Program-made: the position numbers and the translations under genes
From: Rhabditoides inermis
Lineage: Eukaryota > Nematoda > Chromadorea > Rhabditida > Rhabditidae
NCBI GenBank assembly: GCA_963966185.1
Contig: CAWZYM010000369.1
Coordinates: 852,001-916,000 of the forward strand
DNA: 64,000 nt
Direction: 5' to 3'
In this document: positions 1 through 11,816 of the stretch, piece by piece
Layout of the letters: the number at the start of each line of letters is the position of its first letter
Numbering within the stretch: the first letter of the stretch is position 1
Notes under the pieces: model-generated
Database searches by the model: none
Seen by the model: only the letters and a program-made list of their open reading frames with translations
Told to the model about the DNA's origin: nothing

Positions 1-168
1 AAAAGATAGTTATTGTAGGTTTTGCAATGCGGTAAAACGAGTCATAGACAACTGTCAAATAGATGTCATTCTCATTGTCTTTCCTGACTCTTCCCATTTC
101 TTTTTTTTCTGTTCCTCTAGCCGCAGCGGGAAGCGGTGCTTCTTTGAAGAAGCCGCGCCCATTTGGCA

Positions 169-220
169 GCCACCTCTCTCTCTCCTTCTCTCTCTCCCCC
201 CCTCTCTCCCTCTATCTCCC

Positions 221-256
<36 letters not shown>

Positions 257-257
257 C
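169..257. repeat. (CT)n microsatellite
   Basis: An imperfect CT tract interrupted by CCC blocks. Its translation yields the Ser/Leu-rich and Arg/Glu-rich spurious frames seen on the two strands. Confidence 0.9.
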
Positions 258-822
258 AGATTCCCGGAGAGAGATCCGCTTTCCACCACTTGCGCAACCG
301 GACTCAATCCAATTAGCATAAACGAGTGGTTGGGATTACTCGGGTCACTGTATCTCGAATGAGTCTACCACTGGTTTACGACGACTTGTTTCGAACGCGG
401 TGGCGGCTTTCAGTTAATCTCTTTTGAACTGCTCTCAAACCACTTTTGTTTCCGTCTCCATCTGCACATTTTTTGGAGATTGATTGCGTTTTTTGCATAT
501 GTGTCAGAATCCCATTTCCCTCCATCTACAGTCTTTTCGAAAAGGAGAACGCTTTATCTCGTCTCGATCTCACTCCGAATCCATTACCGTGTCTCGATCG
601 CGTCCCGCCAACCAAAACATTTTAGCCATACGGTATGAATCATTCGGATCGAGCGGATAGGGAGAATAGGGAGAAGAGAGAGTGGAGCGCGGACAGTCAC
701 GCATCTATCTATTTTCGTTGGGTTCGCTCAAGTTTTGTTTTCGCTTTTCGCATCATTTCGGTTAGATATTCAAATGAGAATTGATATCACAGCCGGAAAC
801 CACGAAAAAGTATCACCTTTTT

Positions 823-859
823 ATCCAACGTTTCGGCACTAGGCCTTTATCAGGGATGG
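823..859 (-). other. Hammerhead-like motif, possible retroelement relic
   Basis: On the minus strand a CTGATAA box, a small hairpin (GGC, loop CTAGT, GCC) and GAAAC follow in the order of a hammerhead ribozyme core. ATCC and GGAT flank the whole and can pair. The canonical box is CTGANGA, so one core base is changed. Similar short cores are known from Penelope-like retroelements. No reverse transcriptase is visible nearby, so this is at most a fragment. Confidence 0.3.
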
Positions 860-2954
860 ACAGAACGCACCTCTAGCTTGGGTAATTAAAAATTTCGGTT
901 AGACATAAATGTCGATCACTCATCATTCGATTTCAATACATCGGCAGCGATCTGCTTTCGCGCACTGATCTACTCTCTGACTTTCCCGCGCGTTTTTATC
1001 GATCGCCGTTTCTGTGCCACCCGCCCACTTGTTTTGACGCTCTGCGCGACTACTCGCTTGCCCGTGTTTTTGTTTTGTTTACTTGTTTACCTGACTCACC
1101 CCTCTACCTCGCGAAAAACCCCCACCGGGATTATGGTCTCACCTGAGAATGGGGTCGCTGGAGTCTCTTATAATAGCATTATGCGTCAAGGTCCCTCAAA
1201 AATCCGCTGAAAAAACGAGCCTCACTGTATAATTGCCAGTCTCTCTCGGCACTCCTCTTCCTCCGAAGACGACTTCCTATTTCAATCAATCGATAAATCG
1301 ATCACCTCAGCCAGGCGGCTCTCAAACTTTACTTTCAATAATCGTAAAATCGCGTCGGGGCTTTTCTTTCCCGTGTTCCCACAATAAATGGGCGATAATT
1401 CCTCATCTCCGCTTGTTTTATGTCTGGAGGGGATGTATCCGCTCTGCTGTCGCTCTGTTGCGTACACATCTGGCAACGCGGGATTCGAGATTTATTGAAG
1501 CCACCGCATTCCTGTGTCATATCCGCTTTTTGAGAGGGGCTCGGGGCTCGCATCCGGACGCCCGGACCTCTTCCCTTTCTTTGCGATAGTAGGACGAAAT
1601 GCGCTTAGTAGGAACTGCGATAGAATCCTCCTACTTTTGATGTAGCTGATGTGTGTGTAGCAGTGTCTACCAAGTGCACTTTCTCTCCACCTTTGCACCG
1701 CATACGTTTTCTTTGTGCATACGTTTCACTGTCATTCTAATAGCAGCGAGTGATTAGATGAACTAATGGTCTCTCTATTTCATATGCCTATTTCATGCGT
1801 CTGCGTGATCGGTATGCCCAAGTGATTGTAATTGTCAATTGGTTCTCCGAATTTTTTTTCAAAATACAAAGCCTCTTCACTCATCACCACTTTCTCACGA
1901 GTGTCCGGTCCGCTCATTCATTTGACCTTTTCCTTTGCGGTGCCCGCGAGAGAGCGAGTACTCTGTTGAATCGCTTTTTGATCCCCTCTCCACTCCCTCT
2001 CGTCTTTCCCACTGCCACGCTTTACTAATTACCTGATAGCATCGGTGTTTACGTCGGCTAATCCTATAATACTTCAGCGCATTGTTGGCGAACGGTTGTC
2101 TGCTGGTGGCAAGGGCACACTGGCTCTCTATAATGAGATGACCTCTCCGAATCTCGAGAGCGCTTACCGGCAATCCGGTTACCCAGTTATCCAGTTGGAG
2201 CTGTATGAACTAGTAAGGAAGGAAGCAGTGGTAGTACAATAGAGGAATAGAGCGGAAACGCGCGTCAGCTACCTTGAGCGGCTGAATGGAGGGAGTGAGT
2301 GACGGGGGTACTGTAATTGCGGAGAGAGAAAGAGGGGGAGAGAGAGCGACGCGTACAGATCTCGCAAGACAACATCTCCCCCTGGATAAACTCGACCCAC
2401 TTTTTGATGGTGTGCTTTCTTCTTGCACCCATCTCTCTCTCTCTCCCTCTCTCTCTCTCCCTCTCTCTCTCACTCCCTCGTAGTGAGTGCATGCCTCTCT
2501 AGCCCATAAATCAATCGCCGCGACACCTCATAAAAGCAACACCACGCCCGCACACGTTGAAAAGTGCCACTCTCCTCATTCTCTCAATTCTCTCAATTCT
2601 CCAAAATCCCCACTGACCGCGAGATTTGAGTTTGACACAGTTTGTCTATATGTTCACCTCATTGTCATGTTCATGGTTTAAAAACTTGATCACGCTACTG
2701 AGCGAACATTGTCGTTTATACTACACGTTCCATTATAGTCGTATCTGACTTTTGTGCGATTGAAACGTTTTCCCAGCGAAAAACGCGTGTATCGATCACT
2801 ATACTTTCATGAGAGCCGACCGGAAGACAGTGTTTCACTGTGTGTTCTCGCAACGGCGACACTGTTCCCACACTATTCACTCCAATGAGAAAGCGTCAAA
2901 GCGGACACAGATTCCACGCACTTTGTGAGGCGCCCATCCGATCACTCAATCTTT

Positions 2955-3194
2955 TCTTGTCCCTGTACCCGGCTTACTTACCCTTTCCACGGTACTGGTC
3001 ACTTCTTTTGTAGACTTCTTGTCCCTAGTCTCTGTACCCGATCGGTTTACTATCACGAGTTACTTCTCTTTAGACTTTTTTAACTTGTCACTGCACTCGC
3101 TCGGTTTACTATTACTGGATACTTATTTTATGGACTTCTTCTCACATGTCACTGTACCCGATCTGCGGACCGCGGCACTGGTTACGTCTGTTAT
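2955..3194. repeat. Degenerate ~60-bp tandem repeat, about four units
   Basis: Units begin near 2955, 3013, 3073 and 3133. Each carries GACTTCTT (or a close variant), then TGTCACTGTACCCGATC-like and GGTTTACTATNAC-like blocks and a TTACTTNTNTT end. The first and last units are the most diverged. It explains the 97-aa open frame at 3019-3312. Confidence 0.6.
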
Positions 3195-5860
3195 GGTTGC
3201 CGTTTTACTTGTGTCAACTGAAAGGTCGAACCGTGTGACTCAATGTGAGATCTTGCTTTTATGGTATTTTGATGCGCGCGAGGGAGAGACTTTCCCGAGC
3301 CCGAGTGACTAATGGATGGCTAGAGAGAGAGAGATGATCTCACCATCACGTCAACTCAGATGACGTGGTCTCTATTCTATCGATAGATTTTACATCGCAT
3401 AATAGCTTACATACCTTACATTTAGTCCTTTTCTGTTCTGATTCTGTTCTTCGATTTTCACAGTAGCTTCGCGCTTCGCACAGTTTGATTTAATTGTCAA
3501 TGTTCGTCCCTCTACTCTCATGTTTCGATATCGCTTAGGTATCATCGCGATCGCTTGTTTGTTGTTGCTAGTCGTTGCTCAGCCGATCTCTCTGTCTCTC
3601 TGTCTCTCTCTCTCTCTCTCTCCCTTGCCGCATTACAGTCCCCCTATTTACCGCGATTCGTCTAGGCTCGTGTCTTCATTTCCTCCAATTTGAATACCCC
3701 ATTGGTTTTGCAGCCACACTGTCGCAATTCCATTGAATCCTACCACCCCTTTCTTTACTATGCTTCTTTCTGATTTTGATGAATACGCAAATTTCCTGTA
3801 TGTGTGTATACACCACACGTGTTCCAATTGTCGCCGATCCTCCGGTTTTTCCATCGCGCAACCTCCGTCCTTTGATACTCAGCCCGGCACCTGCCAGCTG
3901 GGTTAGCGCGCCGGCGAGACAGTGTGTGAATGGGAGAGAGGCAGGCGCGCGATGGGCGAGGCAGTGGCGGTAGGTGAGAGAGCGCAGACAGTGCAGCTGG
4001 GTTCGAAGGCCGATGCACCGGAAATCTGAGTTTCGCGGGGGCAGCTGACGACGTCTTAATGTATAGATACTGACAGATGCATGACATGACTGAAGGAATT
4101 GGAAAGGAAGAGGCAGGTGACAAAATTCAATTGCGTCGCGCAAGAAAACATGTTTGACTTGACATCCTGACTTGACACGCGACCACTGAAGGTAGGGTCA
4201 GAGAAGACGGTCGTGTGTCTTTCTCGACTGATTGCTACATTCTTGTTAGCTTGTGCCTTCCTCTTCTCCCTTTCGGAAGCTCCACAAGGGCTATTGACCC
4301 GTGTCCTGTGCATGTTTCTTTCTTTCTTTGAGGGCGGAAGTTGTTTGATAGTTCGACATGCGCCCTCGCTCTTGGCTGACTAGAAGGGCCCTCTGCGTGT
4401 GTATTGACATGCAAATGCGGTCGCATCTTTACAACTCTCCTTTACAAGCTTCCGTCAAAAGACGCCAAGAGAGGGACAGGTGTCTATGGTCATTTACAGT
4501 GTCCTCACACGCGCTTTTTACAAGCCCTGTCCTGTAAACTGTCGTTTTGTATTTCGGGTGGATACAGTAGCCCACATCCAGGTGGTCTCTGACAGATGTC
4601 TCAAAGTGTGTAAACATGGAACATGGAAAACATTGTACTTTTGCCAGAAGTGAATAGGTCAACTATTCTGTTGTCCACACATTTGGGTCGCGCACGCCTT
4701 ATCTCTAGCCCGGGGGTTGGTGGTTGCTTGTTGGTATCAACTCGAAAGCGCGCCGTCACAAATCTGTTGTACTCTCCAGCAACCATCCCTTGAAATAGCT
4801 GGGTGCCAGGGTCCGAGAGTCAGTTTTCCGAATCAGTCTCCTAATCCGCTTATCCGCTTCCGCTATCGCCTCCCTATCGGCACTGGATAAGTCGCTCATC
4901 TACAGTAATCTCATAATCCCCTCATTGTTGTTGTCTAATTGTTGGGCCTACTCTCGCCCCTCAGGCCCTTTGCGTTTTGACCATCTATCATGGATTATGG
5001 ATCGAAGAGAGATCCCCCATAACTCATCGATTCTCTTTGGCCTCCTCGGAATTGGAAGACTTTTCAAACCAGTCCATTGGACGCGATCCAATTTCGTTCA
5101 CCACTCTAACCATGCCCCCCACATATCAGTTTCGCTTCGGCGTGTACGGTAGATTAGAACCAGAAAAAAGCGCGCCGCCTATGCATTGTCTTCCAATCAA
5201 GAGTTGACAGCTCTCTCACTCTCTCACTCTGGTTGCTAGCCTCCGGATTCACCTGGGGGCATGGAGTGTGCCTAGTCTGGTGAACTATCGCGCCTCGCTG
5301 CCTCACTGTCTACCCGCAGGCTACAAGCGGCAGTCAGTCTGCCGGCCTTTCATCTAATTAGATTATGACCACTGCTTATATCGGATCCACTCACTCCGTG
5401 TTCACTTACTTTCCCCTCACTTCAGTGTCCTTTCCTCTAAATGTCACTCTCCACTACAGTACTTTCCATTCAAATCCCCGTACCGCACCGCAACTTCCTG
5501 GTGGCGGTCGCTTCAGAGTCTCCCCGCGGGTGTCACTTCACTTTGCTCTTTTTCTACTTCCGCGAATTTGCATACAGAGGGAGGGGTGTCTGTTGCATGG
5601 ATACACCTGCGCGGCTCGCTTTGATCTGTTAGTGCCGGTGGCGCGCGCGAGCAGTGGGCGGGGCCTGCCCCTCTCTCTCTCCACCCACCCCCCTCGAACC
5701 ACCACCATCACTCAACATCACTCAACCGTTCCCCCATCTTCCGGTGTGCGTTCGCCTCGCGTGTACTGTTCTACTAATTACTTACTACTACTAATACTTC
5801 ATTGTGATCGTGGTGTCATGCTATATCGATTCCGGACGGGCACTTACTCTACTCCATTTC

Positions 5861-5862
5861 AG
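5861..5862 (+). promoter_or_regulatory. Candidate splice or trans-splice acceptor of the Notch ligand gene
   Basis: CCATTTCAG ends at 5862, 78 bases upstream of the chosen ATG, with no coding exon recognised before it. In a nematode this is a natural place for spliced-leader addition or for the 3' end of a 5'-UTR intron. Confidence 0.35.
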
Positions 5863-5940
5863 TGATCGTATGTGCTAGAAGTGTCTCCTCGCTCCAACAC
5901 CTCTTTCCTCGTCACTCTCTGCTCTCTCTCCATTCACACA

Positions 5941-8608
5941 ATGGCTCTCTTCACTGCTCTCGCTCTCTGCGCCGCTGTCCACATGGTGGGTTTGAGTTGA
6001 TTAGTTATTGATTAGCTTATCGTTAATCAGTTATTGATTGATTAATTGGTCATCTTGCAGACCTCTGCGGCGGGTCGCTTCGAGATGGAGGTGCTGTCCA
6101 CTTCGCGTCCCCTCTCTGCCTGTCTGTCCAACTACCGGAGAGGAAGGATCTCGACTGCCGAGTGCGTCTTTGGATCCGCCACCACCCAGTCATCCCGCCT
6201 CACCATTCCCTTTCCCGGAGCCTGGCCGGTGAGTTGTTTACTTGTTTACACTTGTTTACACTTGTTTACATGTTTACACCCCCGTGTTCCAGGTCGACTT
6301 CAACATTGTCCTATCGCGCGCCGCCGATAACGGTGAGTGTTAGATTGACTTTCGTTGTGAGGTCGCATGTTCATTCATATTCGCGCATTGGCTATGCAGC
6401 AATGCAGCTGACCCGAGATCTCTCGCGTAGATATGGGCTTCACCTGTCACTGCTTCCATGTCACTCACCTTCTACCATCTCTCCTCCTCCTCTCTTATCG
6501 TTACCCTTATCACCTATCAGTAGCAAATAGCTGCTAATGCGCACTGCTAACCGTGTCCGCCGCGCGTGCCACAGGGTCACTGTCACTGATAACGATAACC
6601 TGATTTACGACTCAATCAATCAATCAATAAATCCAATTTGTTTCAGTTCGCGTCGGCGCCTCGCAGTCCAAGCTGATCGGTGGACAGGAGTGGACGGATC
6701 AGCACATTGGCGATGCCGCTGTCAGAATGCGATTCATCTGCGACGAGTGAGTCAACCGATAAATCGATATTATCGATTCATTGATTAACCAATCGATATT
6801 CTAGGGACTACTACGGCTCCCGGTGCAACGTGTTCTGCCGTGCTGCGGATAACTCTCTTGCTCACTTCACCTGTTCCACTGAGGGCCAGCGAGTGTGCAA
6901 GGAGGGATGGACCGGACCGCTCTGCAACCAGCGTGCGTTTCCTATACGTTTCCACGTTTCCCTATACGTTTCCTACTTCTATACGTTTCGTGTTACGTCT
7001 CCTTTGATTGATTGGTCACTCTCTCATCTCCCGCTGGGGTGTCCTTTTGCGGTGAAGCGCGCCTAATTACAGTATAGAGACACAGTCTCGGTTGCGTCAC
7101 AATACGGCTAGATTGACTGGTGCACCTGTGTTCCTTCCCGTTCCTTGTAATCCTGATCACCGTATCCCCGACTACAGTACCCTAATCCTTCCCGCTTCTC
7201 TCAGTTCCTTATAATCCTGATTACCGTACCCCCTACCGTACCCTAATTCTACCGTATTCCAGCCGTGTGCGAGGGCGGTTGCGGTCGTGGCGAGTGCAAG
7301 GCGCCCGGAGTGTGCGAGTGCGACAAGGGATTCGCCGGCGCCAAGTGCGACCAGGTACTGTAAGGGGTACTTTACTTTGAAATTGGGCTACTGTATTGAC
7401 ATTGATATACTGTACCTGGAATTAGGGTTACTGTACTTACCGTATCCGTTTCAGTGCCAGACGTTCACTGGCTGCGAGCAGGGCACCTGCGACAACGGCA
7501 AGCCGTTCACGTGCAAGTGCAAGCCGGGCTATGGAGGACTGTTCTGCAACAAGGGTGAGTGATTGTTTACTTGTTTATCTGTTTGTTTACATGCGCGGTG
7601 AGTAGTCAACATGTTTACTTTCCATCCTGACTATCGTGTCCCCCTACAGCCTACAGTTTTTGCCTACCATCCTGCCAACCACATTGTTTACTTGCTTACG
7701 TGTTTACCTACCCGTGTACTTACCTGTTCACCTTTGCAGACCTGGAAGTGTGCACTCGCCGGCGCCCGTGCCAGAACGGGGGAGTGTGCAGCAGCCGCGG
7801 ACTGGCGGGAGAGTACGAGTGCGCTTGCCCTCGTGGATTCACTGGAAAGATCTGCGAGGTGCAGCTGACTGGCGAGACGCTTGGATCCGTCTGCCGGCCC
7901 GGGCTGTGCATGAACGGTACGCCGTGTCCGCTCTCTCTCTCTATCTTTCTCTCTATATCACTCTATCCACTACCCTAATCCTTGTTTTCTTTTTCGATTA
8001 TTGATTTATCGATTTTTCAGGCGGTCTGTGTCAGTCGGCTCGCAGCCGCGATGGATTCCGCTGCGAGTGCGCGGAGGGATTCGCTGGCAAGTACTGCGAT
8101 GTGTCGACCACCGCCGAGACCACCCACGAAGCGGAGACCACCCACGACGCTCCTGCTGAGTCCTCGTTCTACAAGACCGCCTTCTACGCGTGCATCGGTG
8201 AGTTGTTCGTTTACTTGTTTACTTATTTACTTGTTAACCCCTCCTTTCCAGGCCTGATCGCCATCGGTGTCACCGTGTTCTCGTGCGCACTGGCCGCCAG
8301 GAGGCACTTCAGCCCCGCCCCCTTCAGCCCCGCCCACAACCCCGCCGACATTGCCTTCCAGAACGCCCTGAACGAGAAGACGGAGAAGGAGAGCAAGGGA
8401 AAGATGTACAAGGTGAGAGGGGGTTATCGATTTATTGATTGTTTATTGATTAGATCAGATCAGCTGTTATCGATTATCGATTGCTTACCTGTCCTCTTTC
8501 CAGGTGTGCATGCCGGAGTACACCTCCCGCTACTCTTCGCACCTCGCTCAACCGTGCGGACTCGACGCAGAGTCGCTATACGCCGAGATCGATCACCACA
8601 AGCCCTGA
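5941..8608 (+). CDS. DSL-family Notch ligand (LAG-2/APX-1 type)
   Basis: Predicted 430-aa type I membrane ligand for Notch receptors. Exons: 5941-5985, 6061-6228, 6293-6332, 6647-6746, 6805-6932, 7263-7354, 7455-7554, 7740-7916, 8021-8197, 8252-8412, 8504-8608; all phases join. A hydrophobic signal peptide (about residues 1-18) is followed by a conserved N-terminal ligand region starting GRFEME. The DSL domain spans C116-C158 with six cysteines spaced C-x8-C-x3-C-x11-C-x7-C-x8-C. Four EGF-like repeats follow, near 163-189, 192-222, 229-263 and 276-309, then a Thr/His/Glu-rich stalk (311-331), one membrane helix (about 336-356) and a tail of roughly 70 residues ending HHKP. Four EGF repeats is more than LAG-2 and closer to APX-1, but orthology is not proven. 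Introns are 58-330 bases and several are rich in TTGTTTAC. Start chosen because the signal peptide begins there. Confidence 0.93.
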
Positions 8609-9140
8609 TCGGGTTACTGTAGCCCCGGCTGGGGTTACGGTAGCCCGCCGCCAGGTTACTGTAGCCTCTCTGGGGACCACCACGCATCCAGAGTTCTCTA
8701 TATCCCGGTCGATTCTCGTTACGTGTAGCGGCAGTCTCGCTCGTGAGCCCGCATTTGTGTGTTTTGTGTTTTGATCTTTGTGTTTTGTTGCCTTCCCACT
8801 TTTCATATTGCCCCCGTACGATTACTGGTGTGTGTTTGTATACCTTTTATACGTTTCGTATACGTTTTGTGTGTGTGTGTGTTTTATATACCGCGGGTCG
8901 CATTGATTTCATTGTTGCATACTGTAGCATCCATCCCCGCTTTCCCCCACGATTTGATTCGTTTTATTCAACGATTTTCTCGGTTTTATCAGCCGTGCCT
9001 TGTCCCCAAGACCCACATCCTTCCTTGCCAGTTTGTACTTGTACATATATATGCAAATTTCCGTGTTTGTTTGTTTGTATAATTTATATATTGTCGCACA
9101 AGATTATATTATTATTCCGCGTCGCAACGACGAATAAAAA
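8609..9140 (+). other. 3' untranslated region of the Notch ligand gene
   Basis: Follows the TGA at 8606-8608. It carries a GTTACTGTAGCC-type tandem motif at 8613-8668 (three near copies) and a T/GT-rich stretch (8755-8890). An AATAAA at 9133-9138 is the likely poly(A) signal. No other gene is seen in it. Confidence 0.6.
9133..9138 (+). terminator. Poly(A) signal AATAAA
   Basis: Canonical AATAAA about 525 bases past the stop codon, followed by A/T-rich DNA. It is the only plus-strand AATAAA in the first kilobase after the Notch ligand gene. Confidence 0.55.
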
Positions 9141-10042
9141 CTTATTAAAAATGGATGGTTGTGTGTTCCGGAAGTCATAATATGCTAATTGAAGTATATG
9201 AGCGGTGGCTTTGATGGGGGAGTGGTTGCGCGAAAGTTGTGGGTCTATGGTAATGTGGCGGCTCGGTCTTTGATGTGTGAGGGATGCACCTGCGAGTGAG
9301 TGAGAGTGAGGGCAGATGAGACATGCAAATGTCCGGTTGTAAATGTATCTGAGACGCACCTGCATGTTTGTACAGTCTCTGTGGAGTGTGGAGGGATTTT
9401 GTCACTTGTGGATAAATGGAGAGATTCTTGTCACAACTCGATAGGGGTTGTACACATGTACACTGAAGAGAGTAAATAGAAAGCGTAGTTTGTCCAGCTC
9501 AATTCACAAGTTGATAACGACGACGGGATTTCGCCCACAGTTAGAGCAGCGTATTCGAGTCGTAAGCAAGGAATATTGTTTCTCACAATCAAAATAATAT
9601 AAGTCGATATCATTTGTGTTTTTCGAGCGTTTTGAACACTTCGTTTTATTGACCGGAATCGGTAAGTACGCGATAAGTATCGAAGTACACTAAGTATCGA
9701 AGGTAAGTATCGAAGTACACTATCTGATTCGTCTGCGACGATGGGAGGTCAGGTAGCATAATCACAGAAATTAGGGCTCATAAAAACAGTCATTTCCAGT
9801 CGGACCGGAATCGGTTTTCGGTTACGGGTGAAACCTCATTCCTCATCTCTCACATTCTAGTGTCTTCGCAATCTGGACTACCTTGGTCCTTGGATGTTCA
9901 CATAAGAAATACGATCTAGGCCTCAATTACTAGCCTGCGTGGTTATGCGGTTCGGAAGTGCCCAATAGTTGAGAGAGGGAAAAAGAGGGGGGGAGAGAGG
10001 GGGGAGAGAGAGAGGGGAGAGAGAGAGGAGAGAGAGAGAGGG

Positions 10043-10081
<39 letters not shown>

Positions 10082-11816
10082 GCGCATCTGGACTTTTGCG
10101 CAGGGACTTGTCTCTGGTTACGAGGGATTGATATTGTGAGACTGTGACACTCGATGTTCCGAATCCATTCACACAATTTGCTATTAGAGAAAGGAAGTGT
10201 CTCTGCGATTCAAACTCCAGGTGGTCTCTGCCCATATTAGAGTGATTGACGCATGGAATGAGTTTCCGCGGCGCACCTTATTTGGCATCTCTCTCTTCCT
10301 ATCTCACATTCTCTCGCCTCTCTTCTGATTTTTCATCTCTTTTCGGTCACTTCAAGAATATTAATTCAGAAAATATTACCTGCTTATTAGACACACAGTG
10401 AAACGTACACTGTAAACATGTGACAATAGTTTCCTCGAAATGCAAATGACTAACCAATTTCTAAGAACACGTGGTTTGAGTGCAATCGCAAGTACTTTGC
10501 AGTAATCAGAGTCCTGTTCGCTTCACTCAAACTTCATAGAGAATTTAAATAAATCATCCGAGGAATTGTTAATGTGAGGAACCAACATGGAAAAATACTC
10601 ATTCTGATCTCACTCTCTCAGATAGATGTGCGTTTATATTCGGTGTTAGCGATAGAGAGAGGGGAGAGAAAGAGAGAGAGAGAGAGAGAAAGACAGAGAG
10701 GGAGGGAGAGGGAGAGAGAGAGAGAAAGGCATGTCATAGCGCGCGTTCGATGATTTATGTTAGAAAGTATTCTCATATTCATATAAATACTATTCCGTGA
10801 GCCTACATTTCACGACGATTTTATCAAAACCTATCTAAGTAAAAGGGAAAAGGTGAGTGGAGAGAAGAATCAGTAATCAGAGCCCTGTTCGCTTAACTCA
10901 AACTTCATCGAGAATTTAAATAAATCATCCGAGGAATTGTTAATGTGAGGAACCCACATGGAAAAATACTCATTCTGATCTCACTCACTCAGATAGATGT
11001 GCGTTTATATTCGGTGTTAGCGACGGAGAGGGAGAGGGGGGAAGAAAGAGATAGAAAGACAGAGACAGAGAGGGATAGAGATAGACACTTAGACAGAGAG
11101 AGAGAAAGAGAGAAAGAGAGAGAGAGAGGGCGAGAGAGAAGGGGATGACATAGCGCGCGTTCGATGATTTAGAAAGTATTCTCATATTCATATACATAGT
11201 ATTCCGTGAGCCTACATTTCACGATGATTTTATCAAAACCTATCATAAATGGAGAAGGTGAGTGGAGAGAAGAATCGACTAGAATTTATGTTGTATATTG
11301 CAAACGGTGGCTCACCATTTAACTTTGTTTTGTTGGTAACGTCTTTTTAAGTGTTATTATGCAACCGTATGAATTATTATTACTATTGCAGGATAAGTAA
11401 TCATCATATGTACCACATGCGGGCATAGACCTCGCTATTCACTCACTCACGACTTATCGAAATGAACGGAAAAGTGAGCGGAGCTAAGTGCTAAGAACTT
11501 GAATGTAAAATGTAAAGATGACGATTCATCTCTATGCACAAAGACGCGAGCCGAGATCGGAGCGATGTGAGGCACGCAGTCGAAAAGAAAGAGAACGACC
11601 ATGAAAGTTGCAAGAAGAGAGAGGCAGTTACACTGACAGAAAACGAAGAGGATGTATGAGATCTCGGAATTAAACCACGAGTGAACGAATTATTCCAGTT
11701 TGCATACGTACTTTCATTAAGGGGGTTTTTAGAACCTATTTATTTAAACATTGTTCTTTCGTACCCCCGATATCGAATAAGAAGTTTTTTTTATCGAATG
11801 CTAACTTTCTCAGTCT
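9141..11816. other. Gene-free stretch with GA tracts and a tandem duplication
   Basis: No exon chain recognised. Contains GA-rich tracts (9969-10079, 10660-10728, 11025-11140), a short tandem repeat of AAGTATCGAAG near 9675-9720, and a direct duplication at 10500-11277. Confidence 0.5.
10500..11277. repeat. Direct tandem duplication of ~370-410 bp
   Basis: Copy 1 is 10500-10870 and copy 2 is 10871-11277. Both start CAGTAATCAGAG, share AATTTAAATAAATCATCCGA, a central GA microsatellite of different length, GCGCGCGTTCGATGATTTA and a final GGTGAGTGGAGAGAAGAATC. A few substitutions and the GA-length difference separate them. Confidence 0.85.

Larger units (their letters stand above)
1..5940. other. 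Gene-free upstream region
   Basis: I see no exon chain here. Open frames are short and mostly low-complexity Ser/Leu or Arg/Glu products of CT/GA tracts (about 169-257, 2428-2482 and 3591-3623). The block holds a degenerate 60-bp tandem repeat (2955-3194), a hammerhead-like motif (823-859, minus) and scattered TACGTTTC motifs. The right part probably contains the promoter of the Notch ligand gene, but no TATA box or defined element can be assigned. Confidence 0.5.

Noticed and set aside
3019..3312. 97-codon hydrophobic frame
   Set aside because: It reads through a degenerate 60-bp tandem repeat and has no supporting exon chain.
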